A stretch of DNA of 35,347 nt from Chitinophagaceae bacterium (GCA_947442625.1 CANEWJ010000011.1:1-35347); one strand, 5' to 3'; shown: positions 1 to 8,828, counted from the first letter of the stretch. Numbers and translations are program-made. Notes: generated from the sequence alone by a model not told the origin.

Positions 1-1
1 T

Positions 2-673
2 GAAACATTTAAGGCATGGCGAGATGGCGGTGAGCGTTGCTCGGGAAGGTTCGATGAAAAGGGTGCGTGGAAATCAAACCTGACAACCCGAACTCCCGGT
101 TATGATCAGGGGGGTAAAAAAATTACTGGCGTGGAAAAAATATTTGATACAAAAGTTTACAGCGACAATGTTTGGGGATTGAAATGGGTTGATGGTAAAA
201 ATGATACATTTGGAAATTTCCCCAGGTACTTCAGGCATGAAGAAGGTCAACTGGTGGCAATACCAGCATCGGAGGTGCCTGCCGAAACCAATCTCCTGAA
301 CAAAGAGTTTAGATTGGCAAAACAAGGTGAGCCCTATACTTCTCCCGGCAAAGGAGCCTGGACCAGTCCCGGTGCTGCTGCAGGCCCTTATACAGTCACG
401 CTTATCGACGGGTCTGAAGTTACCTATTCCTGGTACCGTTTTGTTGATCAACCATCCTTCCAACAATACAACTGGAGCGAAGAGAAAAAAGATAAATTAC
501 AGGCTTTCATTGAAAAAGTTCATGCGCAATGGCCTATTGACCGAGATTACATGGCTCCGCCAACAATGGGGGAATTGGTGGCACTTGATTCAGCTTTATT
601 GGTTACGCCTCCAAAGGGTATGGAATTAGGGTATGTTCCAATAGTAACAAGCCAGAAAGCCGCTTTCAAATAG
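2..673 (+). CDS. Unrecognised protein, C-terminal part (5' end outside window)
   Basis: The reading frame is open from base 2 to the TAG at 671-673 with no stop, so this is the last 223 residues of a longer protein that begins before the window. A GTG at 131 could serve as a start but coding-quality sequence continues upstream of it, so I treat it as internal. The segment is rich in Trp, Tyr, Gly and Pro and has no membrane segment, repeats or catalytic motif I can name; the composition suggests a soluble or secreted globular domain. I do not recognise the family. The gene ends 116 bases before the convergent permease gene. Confidence 0.7.
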   Translation, partial: ETFKAWRDGGERCSGRFDEKGAWKSNLTTRTPGYDQGGKKITGVEKIFDTKVYSDNVWGLKWVDGKNDTFGNFPRYFRHEEGQLVAIPASEVPAETNLLNKEFRLAKQGEPYTSPGKGAWTSPGAAAGPYTVTLIDGSEVTYSWYRFVDQPSFQQYNWSEEKKDKLQAFIEKVHAQWPIDRDYMAPPTMGELVALDSALLVTPPKGMELGYVPIVTSQKAAFK

Positions 674-789
674 AAACGAATGAGTCATTTTATTGAAGGG
701 GAAGATTATTTTTTCCTAGAAAACAGATATTCGGCTAATTGATGAAAATGATTTCATGCGCGTAACATTCGAAAGAAATAATCAGCCAA

Positions 790-1764
790 TCAAAACACCT
801 GAATCAAAAAATAATACAAAGGCAGCCCAATGGTAATATTGAATGGAAACGTGACCCCCAGTGCCATGGGGATATAAAGACCCGGGTCTGATTTGGGTGC
901 AGCCAGCCGCATGGCCGCTGGTACTGCAATGTAAGATGCACTTGCTGCAAGGATGGCGAAAATGAATCGGTTCCCAATTTGTTCAGTAACAAGTCCACTT
1001 GCAATGGCACCAAAACATCCATTGAACAAGGGTAAAATGATGGCAAGCAGAAAAACAAACATGCCATGTTTTCTGAAGCTTGCGAATCGTTTTACAGTGA
1101 TCATTCCCATTTCTAGTAAGAAAATGGCCAGAAATCCCTTGAATATATCTGTGGTGAATGGTTTGATCCCCTCAGCCTGTTTAGAGTCTGCAATGATGCC
1201 GATGATCAGGCTGCCCATGATCATCAAGACACTACCATTGGAAACAGCGTGCTTTAGGATCCCCTTCATTCCAACCGTATTTTCCCTGCTTTTGTCGTAT
1301 TTCATGATCAATATAAAGCCCATTACGATGGCAGGAAATTCCATCAAGGCAATTACGGCAATCATGTGTCCTCCAAAAGGGATGGACTGCATTTCAAGGA
1401 ATGATACTGCCGATACAAATGTTACGGCACTCACTGAGCCATACGAAGCCGCAATGGCTCCTGCATTGCTTATTCCTACCTTATTTTTTGCGAGAAAAAA
1501 TGTATTGATGGGTATGATAGCAGCAATGATTACGCCAAAAATCAGGGAGTACCCAATTTCTGAACTGAAATGACTATGCTCCAGTTCTTGCCCTCCCTTA
1601 AACCCAATGGAAAAGAGCAGGTAAAGCGATATGAATTTTATTGAAGGAGCGGGAATTTCCAAATCGCTTTTCATCATTGCCGCTACAATGCCGAGCAGAA
1701 AAAAAAGCAGGGTTGGGTTGGTTAAATTTGAAGCAAGTACTTCGAAACTATTGTTGTTTATCAT
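790..1764 (-). CDS. sbtA: SbtA-type sodium-dependent bicarbonate permease
   Basis: This 324-residue protein is almost wholly hydrophobic, with about ten predicted membrane segments, and matches the Sbt_1 family: an N-terminal segment with NPTLLFFLLGIVAA, then a Gly/Ala/Ser-rich stretch (AAIAASYGSVSAVTF, roughly residues 103-117) and a second similar stretch near the C-terminus (residues ~270-300, AASASYIAVPAAMRLA). Family members take up bicarbonate with sodium across the inner membrane; cyanobacterial SbtA is the type case. It follows the dihydroorotase-like gene by 9 bases and must be its operon partner, under the divergent LysR gene. No SbtB-like PII gene is adjacent. The family call is firm; bicarbonate as the substrate in this organism is inferred. 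Confidence 0.87.
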   Translation of the reverse strand: MINNNSFEVLASNLTNPTLLFFLLGIVAAMMKSDLEIPAPSIKFISLYLLFSIGFKGGQELEHSHFSSEIGYSLIFGVIIAAIIPINTFFLAKNKVGISNAGAIAASYGSVSAVTFVSAVSFLEMQSIPFGGHMIAVIALMEFPAIVMGFILIMKYDKSRENTVGMKGILKHAVSNGSVLMIMGSLIIGIIADSKQAEGIKPFTTDIFKGFLAIFLLEMGMITVKRFASFRKHGMFVFLLAIILPLFNGCFGAIASGLVTEQIGNRFIFAILAASASYIAVPAAMRLAAPKSDPGLYIPMALGVTFPFNITIGLPLYYFLIQVF

Positions 1765-1773
1765 TTACTTTTT

Positions 1774-3129
1774 TTACCTTGATTTGCTGAATTTTAGCCG
1801 CATGCCCGAAGGTTTTGATACAATGGCTCCCTCGTCATACGCCAGTTCGCCATTGACAAATACTTTCCTGATTTTACTGCGAAATATTCGGTCCATAACG
1901 GGAGACCATTGGCATTTGTAGCGCAAATTAGCTGTAGTTACTTTCCATGGGTCATTGAGGTTTACCATTGTCAGGTCTGCAAAATATCCTTCACGAATAA
2001 ACCCCCTTTCTTTTATTCTATAGACTTCTGCCACTTGATGACTTGTTTTTTCTACAATTTTTTCAAGGGAAATCTGGTTCTTGTGGTACATTTCGAGAAG
2101 GACTGGTAAAGCATGTTGTATCATGGGGCCCCCAGGTTTAACCGCTTCGTAATTGCCCAGTTTTTCTTTCCAATCATGGGGAGCATGATCGGTGGCAATG
2201 ATGTCAATCTTGTTGTCATGCAAAGCCTGCAAAAGCGTCAACTGATTCTCTTTGGGTTTTATCGAAGGATTCCACTTGATCTTGTTACCCAGTTGCAAGT
2301 AGTCTTCAGTATTGAAATATAAATGATGAACACAGGCTTCGGCTGTAATTCTTTTCTTATAGGTAGGCGCTTCATGGTCAAAAAGCAAGGCTTCAGCACC
2401 CGTAGATACATGCAAGAGATGCAATCGATTGTTGTGTTTCTTTGTCAATTCCACCAGTTTCTTTGTTGAGGAAAGACATGCAAGCTCACTTCTGATTACA
2501 CTGTGGTCACTTGGGGGAATTTCAGTATTCCATTTTTGTTTGCTTTTTAGAAAGTTTGCATTGATGATGCTTTCATCCTCTGAATGCAGGGCAACCAGAT
2601 GTTCGCTCCTGGAAAAAAGTTTCTCAAGATATTCAGGTGAATTGCAAAGGAGGGAGTTGGTTTTGTCAAAATAGAGACCATCATCCGTTAGGCCGCATAC
2701 ATCTTCTGTACTGATTGTAAGGGCCTCTTCAAGATTGTCATGGTTCAATCCCATGAAGAAAGAGAAATTACCAAAGGATCGTTGCGCAGCCCTTGCATAT
2801 TTTTCCTCCAGAATTTCTTTTGTAAGTACATTGGGCATGGTATTGGGCATATCCATATATGAGGTAACTCCCCCTGCAATACCTGCGATTGATTCTGACT
2901 CGATATCGCCTTTATAGGTCAGACCGGGGTCTCTAAAATGCACGTGGGCATCAATTACTCCCGGAATCAAAATGCTGTCCTTGGCGTCTATTTCTTTGAC
3001 CAGCATATTCCCAGGAAGACCAATGGATGTGTCAATTTTTTCTATCCTTTCGTTTCGGATATAAACATCACCATGGAAATCTTGTTTTTCATTGATGATT
3101 CTGGCGTTTTTTATGATTGTATGGCTCAT
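1774..3129 (-). CDS. Dihydroorotase-like cyclic amidohydrolase
   Basis: A 451-residue amidohydrolase-fold protein. The metal site is visible: HVHFRD (H62, H64), a later His in ALHSED (H182), HLLHVSTG, and ATDHAPH with the catalytic Asp. The residue that is a carboxylated Lys in many Bacteroidota dihydroorotases is replaced by an Asp in CGLTDDG (D149), as in the Bacillus/Aquifex class I enzymes. Dihydroorotase closes carbamoyl-aspartate to dihydroorotate in pyrimidine synthesis. The gene is first in a two-gene operon with the bicarbonate permease, 9 bases apart, and divergent from a LysR gene. It may be the main PyrC or a paralogue with another cyclic-amide substrate; the rest of the pyrimidine pathway is not in the window. 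Confidence 0.85.
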   Translation of the reverse strand: MSHTIIKNARIINEKQDFHGDVYIRNERIEKIDTSIGLPGNMLVKEIDAKDSILIPGVIDAHVHFRDPGLTYKGDIESESIAGIAGGVTSYMDMPNTMPNVLTKEILEEKYARAAQRSFGNFSFFMGLNHDNLEEALTISTEDVCGLTDDGLYFDKTNSLLCNSPEYLEKLFSRSEHLVALHSEDESIINANFLKSKQKWNTEIPPSDHSVIRSELACLSSTKKLVELTKKHNNRLHLLHVSTGAEALLFDHEAPTYKKRITAEACVHHLYFNTEDYLQLGNKIKWNPSIKPKENQLTLLQALHDNKIDIIATDHAPHDWKEKLGNYEAVKPGGPMIQHALPVLLEMYHKNQISLEKIVEKTSHQVAEVYRIKERGFIREGYFADLTMVNLNDPWKVTTANLRYKCQWSPVMDRIFRSKIRKVFVNGELAYDEGAIVSKPSGMRLKFSKSR

Positions 3130-3372
3130 TGTTATGGATTACAGTAACAAGTCCATTAGATCAGATTTCAAGGCCTTGCAAATGACTGGAAATTCCCCAT
3201 GTGCTTCTAAAAATAAGGGGCGAAGTACATTTTCTTTTTTGTGTAGAAACATCACTAGGCATACCTTTCTCACTAGTGTACGTTTCATATACTATTCTTG
3301 CTTATGCAAAGATTAATGATTTATTTTACATATTATTATTTATGTTTGTAGTTATATACATAAATAATAATT
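3130..3372. promoter_or_regulatory. Divergent control region between amidohydrolase operon and LysR gene
   Basis: This 243-base AT-rich spacer separates two divergent transcription units. The LysR side has a -7 element TATGTTTG at 3341-3348, 24 bases before the ATG. No clean TAnnTTTG was found for the minus-strand operon; the nearest candidate is TAATCTTTG (minus strand, 3315-3307), with one base too many. An 8-base palindrome CACTAGTG lies at 3271-3278. The operator candidate is listed separately. Confidence 0.6.
3332..3371. promoter_or_regulatory. Inverted repeat, candidate LysR operator overlapping its own promoter
   Basis: Left arm 3332-3344 (attattatttatg) and right arm 3359-3371 (cataaataataat) are perfect 13-base reverse complements separated by 14 bases. 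The left arm covers the first half of the -7 element at 3341-3348 and the right arm touches the start codon at 3373. LysR-type regulators bind interrupted dyads and commonly repress their own gene, so this is a good operator candidate; the arms are very AT-rich, which lowers the weight of the match. Confidence 0.5.
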
Positions 3373-4296
3373 ATGAATTATTCCCTCAATCAACTCGCTA
3401 TTTTCCTGAAAATTGTTCAAACAAAAAGCATAACAAAGACTGCTGAGGCCATGCATCTTACACAACCGGCTGTCTCGATCCAACTTAAAAATTTTCAGAC
3501 CCAATTTAGTATCCCTCTTATTGAAATAATCAATAAGAGAGTGTACATAACAGAATTTGGAAGGGAAATAGCTGAGTCAGCACAAAACATCATGAATGAA
3601 ATCAGTCTCATTGACAACCGATTGACAAAGTATAGTGGATCCCTTACAGGAACATTAAGAATGTCATGTGTTTCTACTGGGAAATATGTACTTCCTTATT
3701 TTCTTGCTGATTTTCTAAAGGAGAATCAAAATGTAGACCTGAGCCTGGATGTATCCAATAAATCTATGGTGCTTGATTTGCTGGAGCAAAATCAATCAGA
3801 CTTTTCTTTGGTTTCTGTTCTCCCCATGCACGCTAAGCTGCAAAAAATTGAACTGATGCCCAACTCACTTTACCTGATAGGGGCAGGCAATCAATCTATC
3901 CACGCTGACGCAATCAACAAGCAAACCCTTGAAAAGCTGCCCCTGATTTATCGTGAAGAAGGATCTGCAACCCGAATGGCCATGGAGAAGTTTATTGAGA
4001 AGAATAGAATTTCGGTAAAAAAGAAAATTCAGCTCACTTCCAATGAAGCGGTAAAACAAGCGGTTATTGCAGGCATTGGCTATTCTATCATGCCTGTCAT
4101 TGGCCTCAAAAATGAATTGGAGCGCAAGCAGCTGCAGATTTTTCCGATCAAAGGATTGCCCATCAAAACTTCTTGGAACCTGGTTTGGCACCGAAAGAAA
4201 AAGCTTTCCCCTGTTGCAACAGCCTTTAAAGAATATATTGAAAATCACAAGAAGGAAATCATTGATGCAAACTTTAGCTGGATTCAAGGGTTGTAG
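3373..4296 (+). CDS. LysR-family transcriptional regulator
   Basis: A 307-residue protein with an N-terminal winged helix-turn-helix (residues 1-60, containing ITKTAEAMHLTQPAVSIQLK) and a C-terminal effector-binding domain (about 90-295). The layout is that of CysB/CbbR/CmpR-type LysR proteins. It is divergent from the amidohydrolase-permease operon, the classic position for a LysR regulator and its target. In cyanobacteria and autotrophs, CmpR/CbbR-type members control inorganic-carbon genes including sbtA, which makes the permease a plausible target. Its own promoter contains a long dyad, suggesting autoregulation. It could also influence the nad operon, which begins 62 bases downstream in the same direction but has its own -7 element. 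The effector is unknown. Confidence 0.9.
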   Translation: MNYSLNQLAIFLKIVQTKSITKTAEAMHLTQPAVSIQLKNFQTQFSIPLIEIINKRVYITEFGREIAESAQNIMNEISLIDNRLTKYSGSLTGTLRMSCVSTGKYVLPYFLADFLKENQNVDLSLDVSNKSMVLDLLEQNQSDFSLVSVLPMHAKLQKIELMPNSLYLIGAGNQSIHADAINKQTLEKLPLIYREEGSATRMAMEKFIEKNRISVKKKIQLTSNEAVKQAVIAGIGYSIMPVIGLKNELERKQLQIFPIKGLPIKTSWNLVWHRKKKLSPVATAFKEYIENHKKEIIDANFSWIQGL

Positions 4297-4335
4297 TCGT
4301 ATGATGCTTAATTTTTCTTCTATGCTATGATTATA

Positions 4336-4343
4336 TATCTTTG
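4336..4343 (+). promoter_or_regulatory. -7 element of the nadCAB promoter
   Basis: TATCTTTG matches the Bacteroidota -7 consensus TAnnTTTG and lies 15 bases before the nadC ATG, giving a very short leader. No good TTTG -33 element is seen about 20 bases upstream. Confidence 0.55.
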
Positions 4344-4358
4344 TGAAACTGTTGGTGT

Positions 4359-5222
4359 ATGAATGAACTAAAGGCAGACTGGTTTGGTCTTACAATAGAC
4401 CGGTTCATCGATGCTGCCCTTGCTGAAGACTTGGGAGCAGGAGACCTCACGAGCTTGTCCACCATTGCAACAGGGCAACAGGGTACAGCATTATGCCATA
4501 TCAAGGAAGACTGTACCATAGCAGGAATTGAATTGTCTGAAAAGATTTGTGCCAGGGTTGATCCATCCCTTGGGGTATCCTTCACGGTTAAAGATGGCGA
4601 CAGTATTTCATCAATTGCCTGTATCGGTGAGATAACAGGCTCAATACATTCTATTTTACAACTTGAGCGCCTCCTGCTCAACTGCATGCAACGCATGAGT
4701 GCTATTGCTACCAAAACCCGCAGGTTGGTTGATCTTGTCGCTCCTTATGGGGTACAGCTGTTGGATACCCGCAAAACAACCCCGAATTTCAGGATTTGCG
4801 AAAAATGGGCGGTCCGTATTGGCGGGGGAGTCAACCATCGGTTTGGCTTGTATGACCAGATGCTCATCAAGGACAATCATGTTCAGGCAGCGGGAGGCAT
4901 CCGAAATGCCATTCAATTGTGTTTAAAGTATAGGCAACAGCACAATAGCCAGGTGCCATTGATTGTTGAGGTCAAAAATTCAGAGGAATTCATCATTGCC
5001 AAGGACTGTATAGAAGTTGACAGGATACTGATTGACAATGTCAAGCCAGATCAGATTTATCAGTTGATAGCCCTCAACGATACAAAAAAAACAATCGAAG
5101 CTTCCGGTGGCATCAATGCATCCAACATGATGGAGTATGCCCAAACCGGTATTGATTTTATTTCTATGGGAGATTTGACGCACCATGTTGAATCTGTTGA
5201 TATTTCATTAAAAATTAAGTAA
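4359..5222 (+). CDS. nadC: Nicotinate-nucleotide pyrophosphorylase (carboxylating), quinolinate phosphoribosyltransferase
   Basis: This 287-residue protein has the usual length for NadC. The active-site regions are clear: LLDTRKTTPNFRICEKWAV, then RIGGGVNHRFGLYDQMLIKDNH, VEVKNSEE, and the C-terminal EASGGINASNM phosphate-binding loop. It converts quinolinate and PRPP to nicotinate mononucleotide, CO2 and pyrophosphate in the cytosol, the last step of the de novo NAD branch. It is first in nadC-nadA-nadB; its TAA is one base from the nadA ATG, implying co-translation. Transcription probably starts at the -7 element just upstream. Confidence 0.96.
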   Translation: MNELKADWFGLTIDRFIDAALAEDLGAGDLTSLSTIATGQQGTALCHIKEDCTIAGIELSEKICARVDPSLGVSFTVKDGDSISSIACIGEITGSIHSILQLERLLLNCMQRMSAIATKTRRLVDLVAPYGVQLLDTRKTTPNFRICEKWAVRIGGGVNHRFGLYDQMLIKDNHVQAAGGIRNAIQLCLKYRQQHNSQVPLIVEVKNSEEFIIAKDCIEVDRILIDNVKPDQIYQLIALNDTKKTIEASGGINASNMMEYAQTGIDFISMGDLTHHVESVDISLKIK

Positions 5223-5223
5223 G

Positions 5224-6204
5224 ATGTTGTTCGAAAACGAGATAGCACGTGTGGGATATTTGAGCAGGTCTGTTCCGGATGGGATTGATCTGAAAGCAGA
5301 GATTCTTAATATGAAAAATGAGAAAAATGCTGTCATTCTTGCGCATTATTATGTAAGTGAAGACATACAGTCCATCGCAGATTTTGTGGGGGATAGTTTA
5401 GCGCTTGCGCAGGCCTCCAAAAAACAATCGGCAGACATCATTGTTTTTTGTGGTGTGCACTTCATGGCAGAAACAGCCAAAATATTGAATCCCAGGGCCA
5501 AAGTTCTGTTGCCAGATCTTAACGCAGGGTGCTCATTGGCAGATGCTGCGCCAGAAGCAGAATTTATGGCTTTCAAAGCCCAATATCCCGATGCCATCGT
5601 AGTAAGTTATATCAACTGCAGTTCTGAGATCAAGGCCTTGAGTGATTATATCTGCACTTCTTCAAATGCCATAGAAGTTGTCAATGCCATTCCAAAAGAT
5701 AAACACATCATTTTTGCACCTGACAAAAACTTGGGCATGTATGTGCAGCAGGTTACTGGCAGAGACCTGATCCTCTGGGATGGCGCCTGCATTGTGCATG
5801 AGAATATCTCATTGGACAAGCTGCAAGGTTTGATGGAAAAGCATCCTGATGCTTCCTTGATTGCCCACCCGGAGTGCCTTCCTGCTTTGCTTGAAAGGGC
5901 CAGTTTCGTTGGTTCTACCAAAGCCCTGCTGGAACATGTGCAGGTTTCATCCTTGTCCAAATTTATTGTGGCAACAGAAGCTGGCATCCTGTACCAAATG
6001 CGAAAAGCAGCTCCTGACAAGTTGATTATTCCTGCGCCAGCTTTGGAGTCCAATTCCTGTGCTTGTTCTGAATGTCCTTACATGAAAATGAATACCTTAG
6101 AAAAATTGTACAATACCTTGTATTACGAACTGCCTGAAATCAATGTCAATGAAAAAACACAGGCAGGAGCGTTAAAGGCATTGAACAACATGCTTTCCAT
6201 TTAA
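5224..6204 (+). CDS. nadA: Quinolinate synthase A
   Basis: A 326-residue NadA. The three cysteines that hold the [4Fe-4S] cluster are present: C103 in NAGCSLAD, C218 in HPECLPALL, and C284 in CSECPYMKMN. The early substrate-binding segment VILAHYYVSEDIQSIADFVGDS is also typical. The enzyme condenses iminoaspartate from NadB with dihydroxyacetone phosphate to give quinolinate, and is oxygen-sensitive through its cluster. It sits between nadC and nadB with one-base gaps on both sides, so the three proteins are made together. Confidence 0.96.
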   Translation: MLFENEIARVGYLSRSVPDGIDLKAEILNMKNEKNAVILAHYYVSEDIQSIADFVGDSLALAQASKKQSADIIVFCGVHFMAETAKILNPRAKVLLPDLNAGCSLADAAPEAEFMAFKAQYPDAIVVSYINCSSEIKALSDYICTSSNAIEVVNAIPKDKHIIFAPDKNLGMYVQQVTGRDLILWDGACIVHENISLDKLQGLMEKHPDASLIAHPECLPALLERASFVGSTKALLEHVQVSSLSKFIVATEAGILYQMRKAAPDKLIIPAPALESNSCACSECPYMKMNTLEKLYNTLYYELPEINVNEKTQAGALKALNNMLSI

Positions 6205-6205
6205 G

Positions 6206-7720
6206 ATGACACATCCACATGTTGATATTGTCATTGTCGGTTCTGGGATTGCAGGCTTGTCAACCTTTCTTTATCTGTCTGAATCGGAAGAATTTAAGGA
6301 TGGAAAACTTTCCATTTGCATGATGGCAAAATCAACAGTAGAAACCACCAATACAACCTGGGCCCAAGGGGGAATTGCAGCAGTGCATGCCATGGGTGAT
6401 GATTTTGAAAAGCATATCGAGGATACCATGGTTGCCGGTGCACACCTGAATGAAAGGCATGTTGTCAAGAAAGTGGTTGAGGCAGCGCCGGCTTTGTTGA
6501 ATGACCTGATCAGGTGGGGTACTTGTTTTGACAAGAATGCCGCCAATGATTATGATTTGGCCAAAGAGGGTGGACACAGCGAGGCCAGAATTTGGCATGC
6601 GGAAGATCAAACGGGCCATGCCATTCAGTCTGCACTGGTGGAGCATGTATTCGAATCGGCCCATGCGAAAGTCCTTGACAATACTTTATTGGTTGATGCC
6701 ATCAAGGATAGCAATGGGCAGTTTCACCTGCATTTGTATGATGAATCCGAAAATCGTTTTTTTGAAGTAACCACTTCAAAACTGGTATTGGCAACCGGTG
6801 GAGCAGGCATGTTGTACAGCAAAACAACCAACCAACATGTTGCCACCGGCGATGGTATATTCATCGCAAAAAAATTGGGGGCAACCATTGAAAACCTTTC
6901 CTATATTCAGTTTCATCCAACAGGGTTGTTTCATGATGGAAATATTGCTTTCCTGGTATCTGAAGCGCTCAGGGGTGCTGGTGCAGTATTGCGGAATCAA
7001 CACGGTGAGGCGTTCATGCATCAATATGATGAAAGGCTGGACCTTGCGCCAAGGGATATTGTTTCAAGGGCTATCCATGCCGAGATGAGAAAACATGGAG
7101 ATGCATGTGTATTCTTGGATGCCACCCACCTATCACCAGCAATGATTGATCAGCATTTCCCTGCCATCAAAGAGAGGTGCAAAGCCTTGCTCAATATCGA
7201 TATTACAAAAGAAATCATCCCGGTAGTTCCTGTACAGCATTATTCTTGCGGAGGAATCAAGGTAGATGCTTTTGGTGAAACAGGTGTTCCAGGGTTGTAT
7301 GCGATAGGAGAGGTTGCCTCAACAGGATTGCATGGCGCCAATCGCCTTGCTTCCAATTCCTTGCTTGAAGCCATTGCATTTGCGAAATTTGCAACAGAAA
7401 AACTTTTGGATCTTCCTGATGCCGAACAAGCAGTTCCAGTAAGTTTTAAAAAGGAGTGTTTTGGCATTGACAGGAATCTAATTCAACACCTGCTCAGTCA
7501 ACACGCTGGAATAATTAAAAATACAAAAGGGTTGAAAGCGGCGCTGTCTGCACTTCAAAACCTTCAATCAAATGCCCCTGTCGTTGAGTTCAATCCCTAT
7601 GACCACACGTCAGGGGTTTTGCTGGAAGTGGGTATCATGCTCATTGAGGATGCGCTGAAGCAGGAAAAGAACAGGGGCGTATTTTTCAATGAAGACCTAG
7701 TGAATGACCTTGTGCCGTAA
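6206..7720 (+). CDS. nadB: L-aspartate oxidase
   Basis: A 504-residue flavoprotein of the succinate dehydrogenase/fumarate reductase family. It shows the FAD dinucleotide fold IVGSGIAGLS near residue 9, TTWAQGGIAAV near 50, the active-site region around HPTGL, and the FAD-binding GLHGANRLASNSLLEA. It oxidises L-aspartate to iminoaspartate for NadA. It is the last nad gene; its final 24 bases overlap the 3' end of the convergent ribD gene. Because it uses FAD, its position beside the riboflavin genes places a flavin consumer next to flavin synthesis. Confidence 0.96.
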   Translation: MTHPHVDIVIVGSGIAGLSTFLYLSESEEFKDGKLSICMMAKSTVETTNTTWAQGGIAAVHAMGDDFEKHIEDTMVAGAHLNERHVVKKVVEAAPALLNDLIRWGTCFDKNAANDYDLAKEGGHSEARIWHAEDQTGHAIQSALVEHVFESAHAKVLDNTLLVDAIKDSNGQFHLHLYDESENRFFEVTTSKLVLATGGAGMLYSKTTNQHVATGDGIFIAKKLGATIENLSYIQFHPTGLFHDGNIAFLVSEALRGAGAVLRNQHGEAFMHQYDERLDLAPRDIVSRAIHAEMRKHGDACVFLDATHLSPAMIDQHFPAIKERCKALLNIDITKEIIPVVPVQHYSCGGIKVDAFGETGVPGLYAIGEVASTGLHGANRLASNSLLEAIAFAKFATEKLLDLPDAEQAVPVSFKKECFGIDRNLIQHLLSQHAGIIKNTKGLKAALSALQNLQSNAPVVEFNPYDHTSGVLLEVGIMLIEDALKQEKNRGVFFNEDLVNDLVP

Positions 7721-8800
7721 CAAGATGTCTTCTCCTATGGTCATTGATTCCAGTAACTGAAGCCTGATGGCATCATCCATTGGTTGGATTTGGCTGCTGT
7801 TAAATTGATTGATTGCCGCATTGTCCATGAGGATACGTGGACATAGAAATGTATAGATCTCATCTACTGCTTTTGCATCCATCATGGCTGCATTCATTGA
7901 GCCTCCTGCTTCAATCAATACCTGGCAAATATTTCTTTTGAGCAATTCCTTGTGAAGCATTTCTAGGTCAAACAATCCATGTTGCACTGGGATTGTGATG
8001 ATTTCAACATAGGGCAGTTCCGTTGTTATTCCAGTCTTGTCTGTGACCAGGTAAATCTTGGATTGATTTCTTGTATAAAAGACGGAATGGTGATGATGCT
8101 TTTTTTCTAGCAACGCAAGGTTTCTGTCAAAAATAATCAGGCTTAATTCTTGTTCCGGTTGATCCTTGACCCTGATGTTCATGGTTGCGTTGTCTCTCAA
8201 CACCGTTTTTGCCGTTGTCAAGATTGCATCTGCTGCAGTTCTCAGGTATTGGTGAACATGCTCACGGCTTTCTTCATTGGAAATCCATTGGCTTTTTCCT
8301 GAGCTGTCTGCTATCTTTCCATTCAAGGTAATGGCTGATTTTAGCACATACTTGGGTCTTTTCTGGATTTGGTTGATGTTGAAGGTGTCGTTCAGGGCTA
8401 CCATGTCAGGCATTAACAGTTTCTCTACAATAACGCCGTTTTCTTGTAAAATCCGTGCCCCAGAGACAAGAGGGTTGGGGTCCATAGACCCTATGACAAC
8501 CCTTGGAATCCTGTGCTTGATGATCAGATCGGTGCAAGGAGGTGTTTTGCCGGTATGGGAACAGGGTTCAAGTGTAACATACAGTGTGCAGGTATCCAGC
8601 TTTGCCCCATGGCCAATCGCCTGATGAATGGCGATAACCTCCGCATGTGCTTCCCCTGCTTTTTGGTGAAAACCTTCTCCTGCTATTTCACCATTTTCAG
8701 AAACAACAACGGCGCCCACAAACGGATTGGGCCTGATGGCTTTGGGGTTTGCCTGTCTGGCCAATAAAAATGCCCTCTGCAAATACTGTTCTGCTGTCAT
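7697..8800 (-). CDS. ribD: Bifunctional riboflavin deaminase/reductase RibD
   Basis: A 367-residue protein with both expected domains. The N-terminal cytidine-deaminase-like domain has the zinc site HAE (H52, E54) with C80 and C89 in PCSHTGKTPPC. The C-terminal reductase domain (about 145-360) contains LKSAITLNGKIAD and LIEAGGSMNAAMM. It deaminates the pyrimidine product of GTP cyclohydrolase II and then reduces the ribose side chain. It is divergent from ribE with only 43 bases between the start codons, so the two rib units share one promoter region. Its 3' end overlaps nadB by 24 bases in the convergent orientation. Confidence 0.95.
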   Translation of the reverse strand: MTAEQYLQRAFLLARQANPKAIRPNPFVGAVVVSENGEIAGEGFHQKAGEAHAEVIAIHQAIGHGAKLDTCTLYVTLEPCSHTGKTPPCTDLIIKHRIPRVVIGSMDPNPLVSGARILQENGVIVEKLLMPDMVALNDTFNINQIQKRPKYVLKSAITLNGKIADSSGKSQWISNEESREHVHQYLRTAADAILTTAKTVLRDNATMNIRVKDQPEQELSLIIFDRNLALLEKKHHHHSVFYTRNQSKIYLVTDKTGITTELPYVEIITIPVQHGLFDLEMLHKELLKRNICQVLIEAGGSMNAAMMDAKAVDEIYTFLCPRILMDNAAINQFNSSQIQPMDDAIRLQLLESMTIGEDILLRHKVIH

Positions 8801-8807
8801 TTAGGAT

Positions 8808-8815
8808 TATCTTTG
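8808..8815 (+). promoter_or_regulatory. -7 element of the ribE-ribBA-ribH promoter
   Basis: TATCTTTG fits TAnnTTTG and lies 28 bases before the ribE ATG. The -33 element, which would fall inside the start of ribD, is not clear. Confidence 0.55.
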
Positions 8816-8820
8816 CCCCT

Positions 8821-8828
8821 CAAATTTA
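8821..8828 (-). promoter_or_regulatory. -7 element of the ribD promoter
   Basis: On the minus strand this reads TAAATTTG, matching TAnnTTTG, 20 bases before the ribD ATG. It lies five bases from the opposing ribE -7 element, so polymerase at one promoter would obstruct the other. Confidence 0.5.

Noticed and set aside
680-742. Short frame starting MSHFIEGEDYFF after the first gene
   Set aside because: The start recalls small DUF5522-type proteins, but the frame stops after 20 residues and no continuation with their Cys-rich end is seen in any frame. At most a decayed fragment.
953-1573. 206-codon open frame on the plus strand
   Set aside because: It is antisense to the SbtA-type permease, a clear family member; the product is a mirror of membrane-segment codons.
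3271-3278. Palindrome CACTAGTG in the LysR intergenic region
   Set aside because: Only 8 bases, with no second copy or spacing relation to a promoter.
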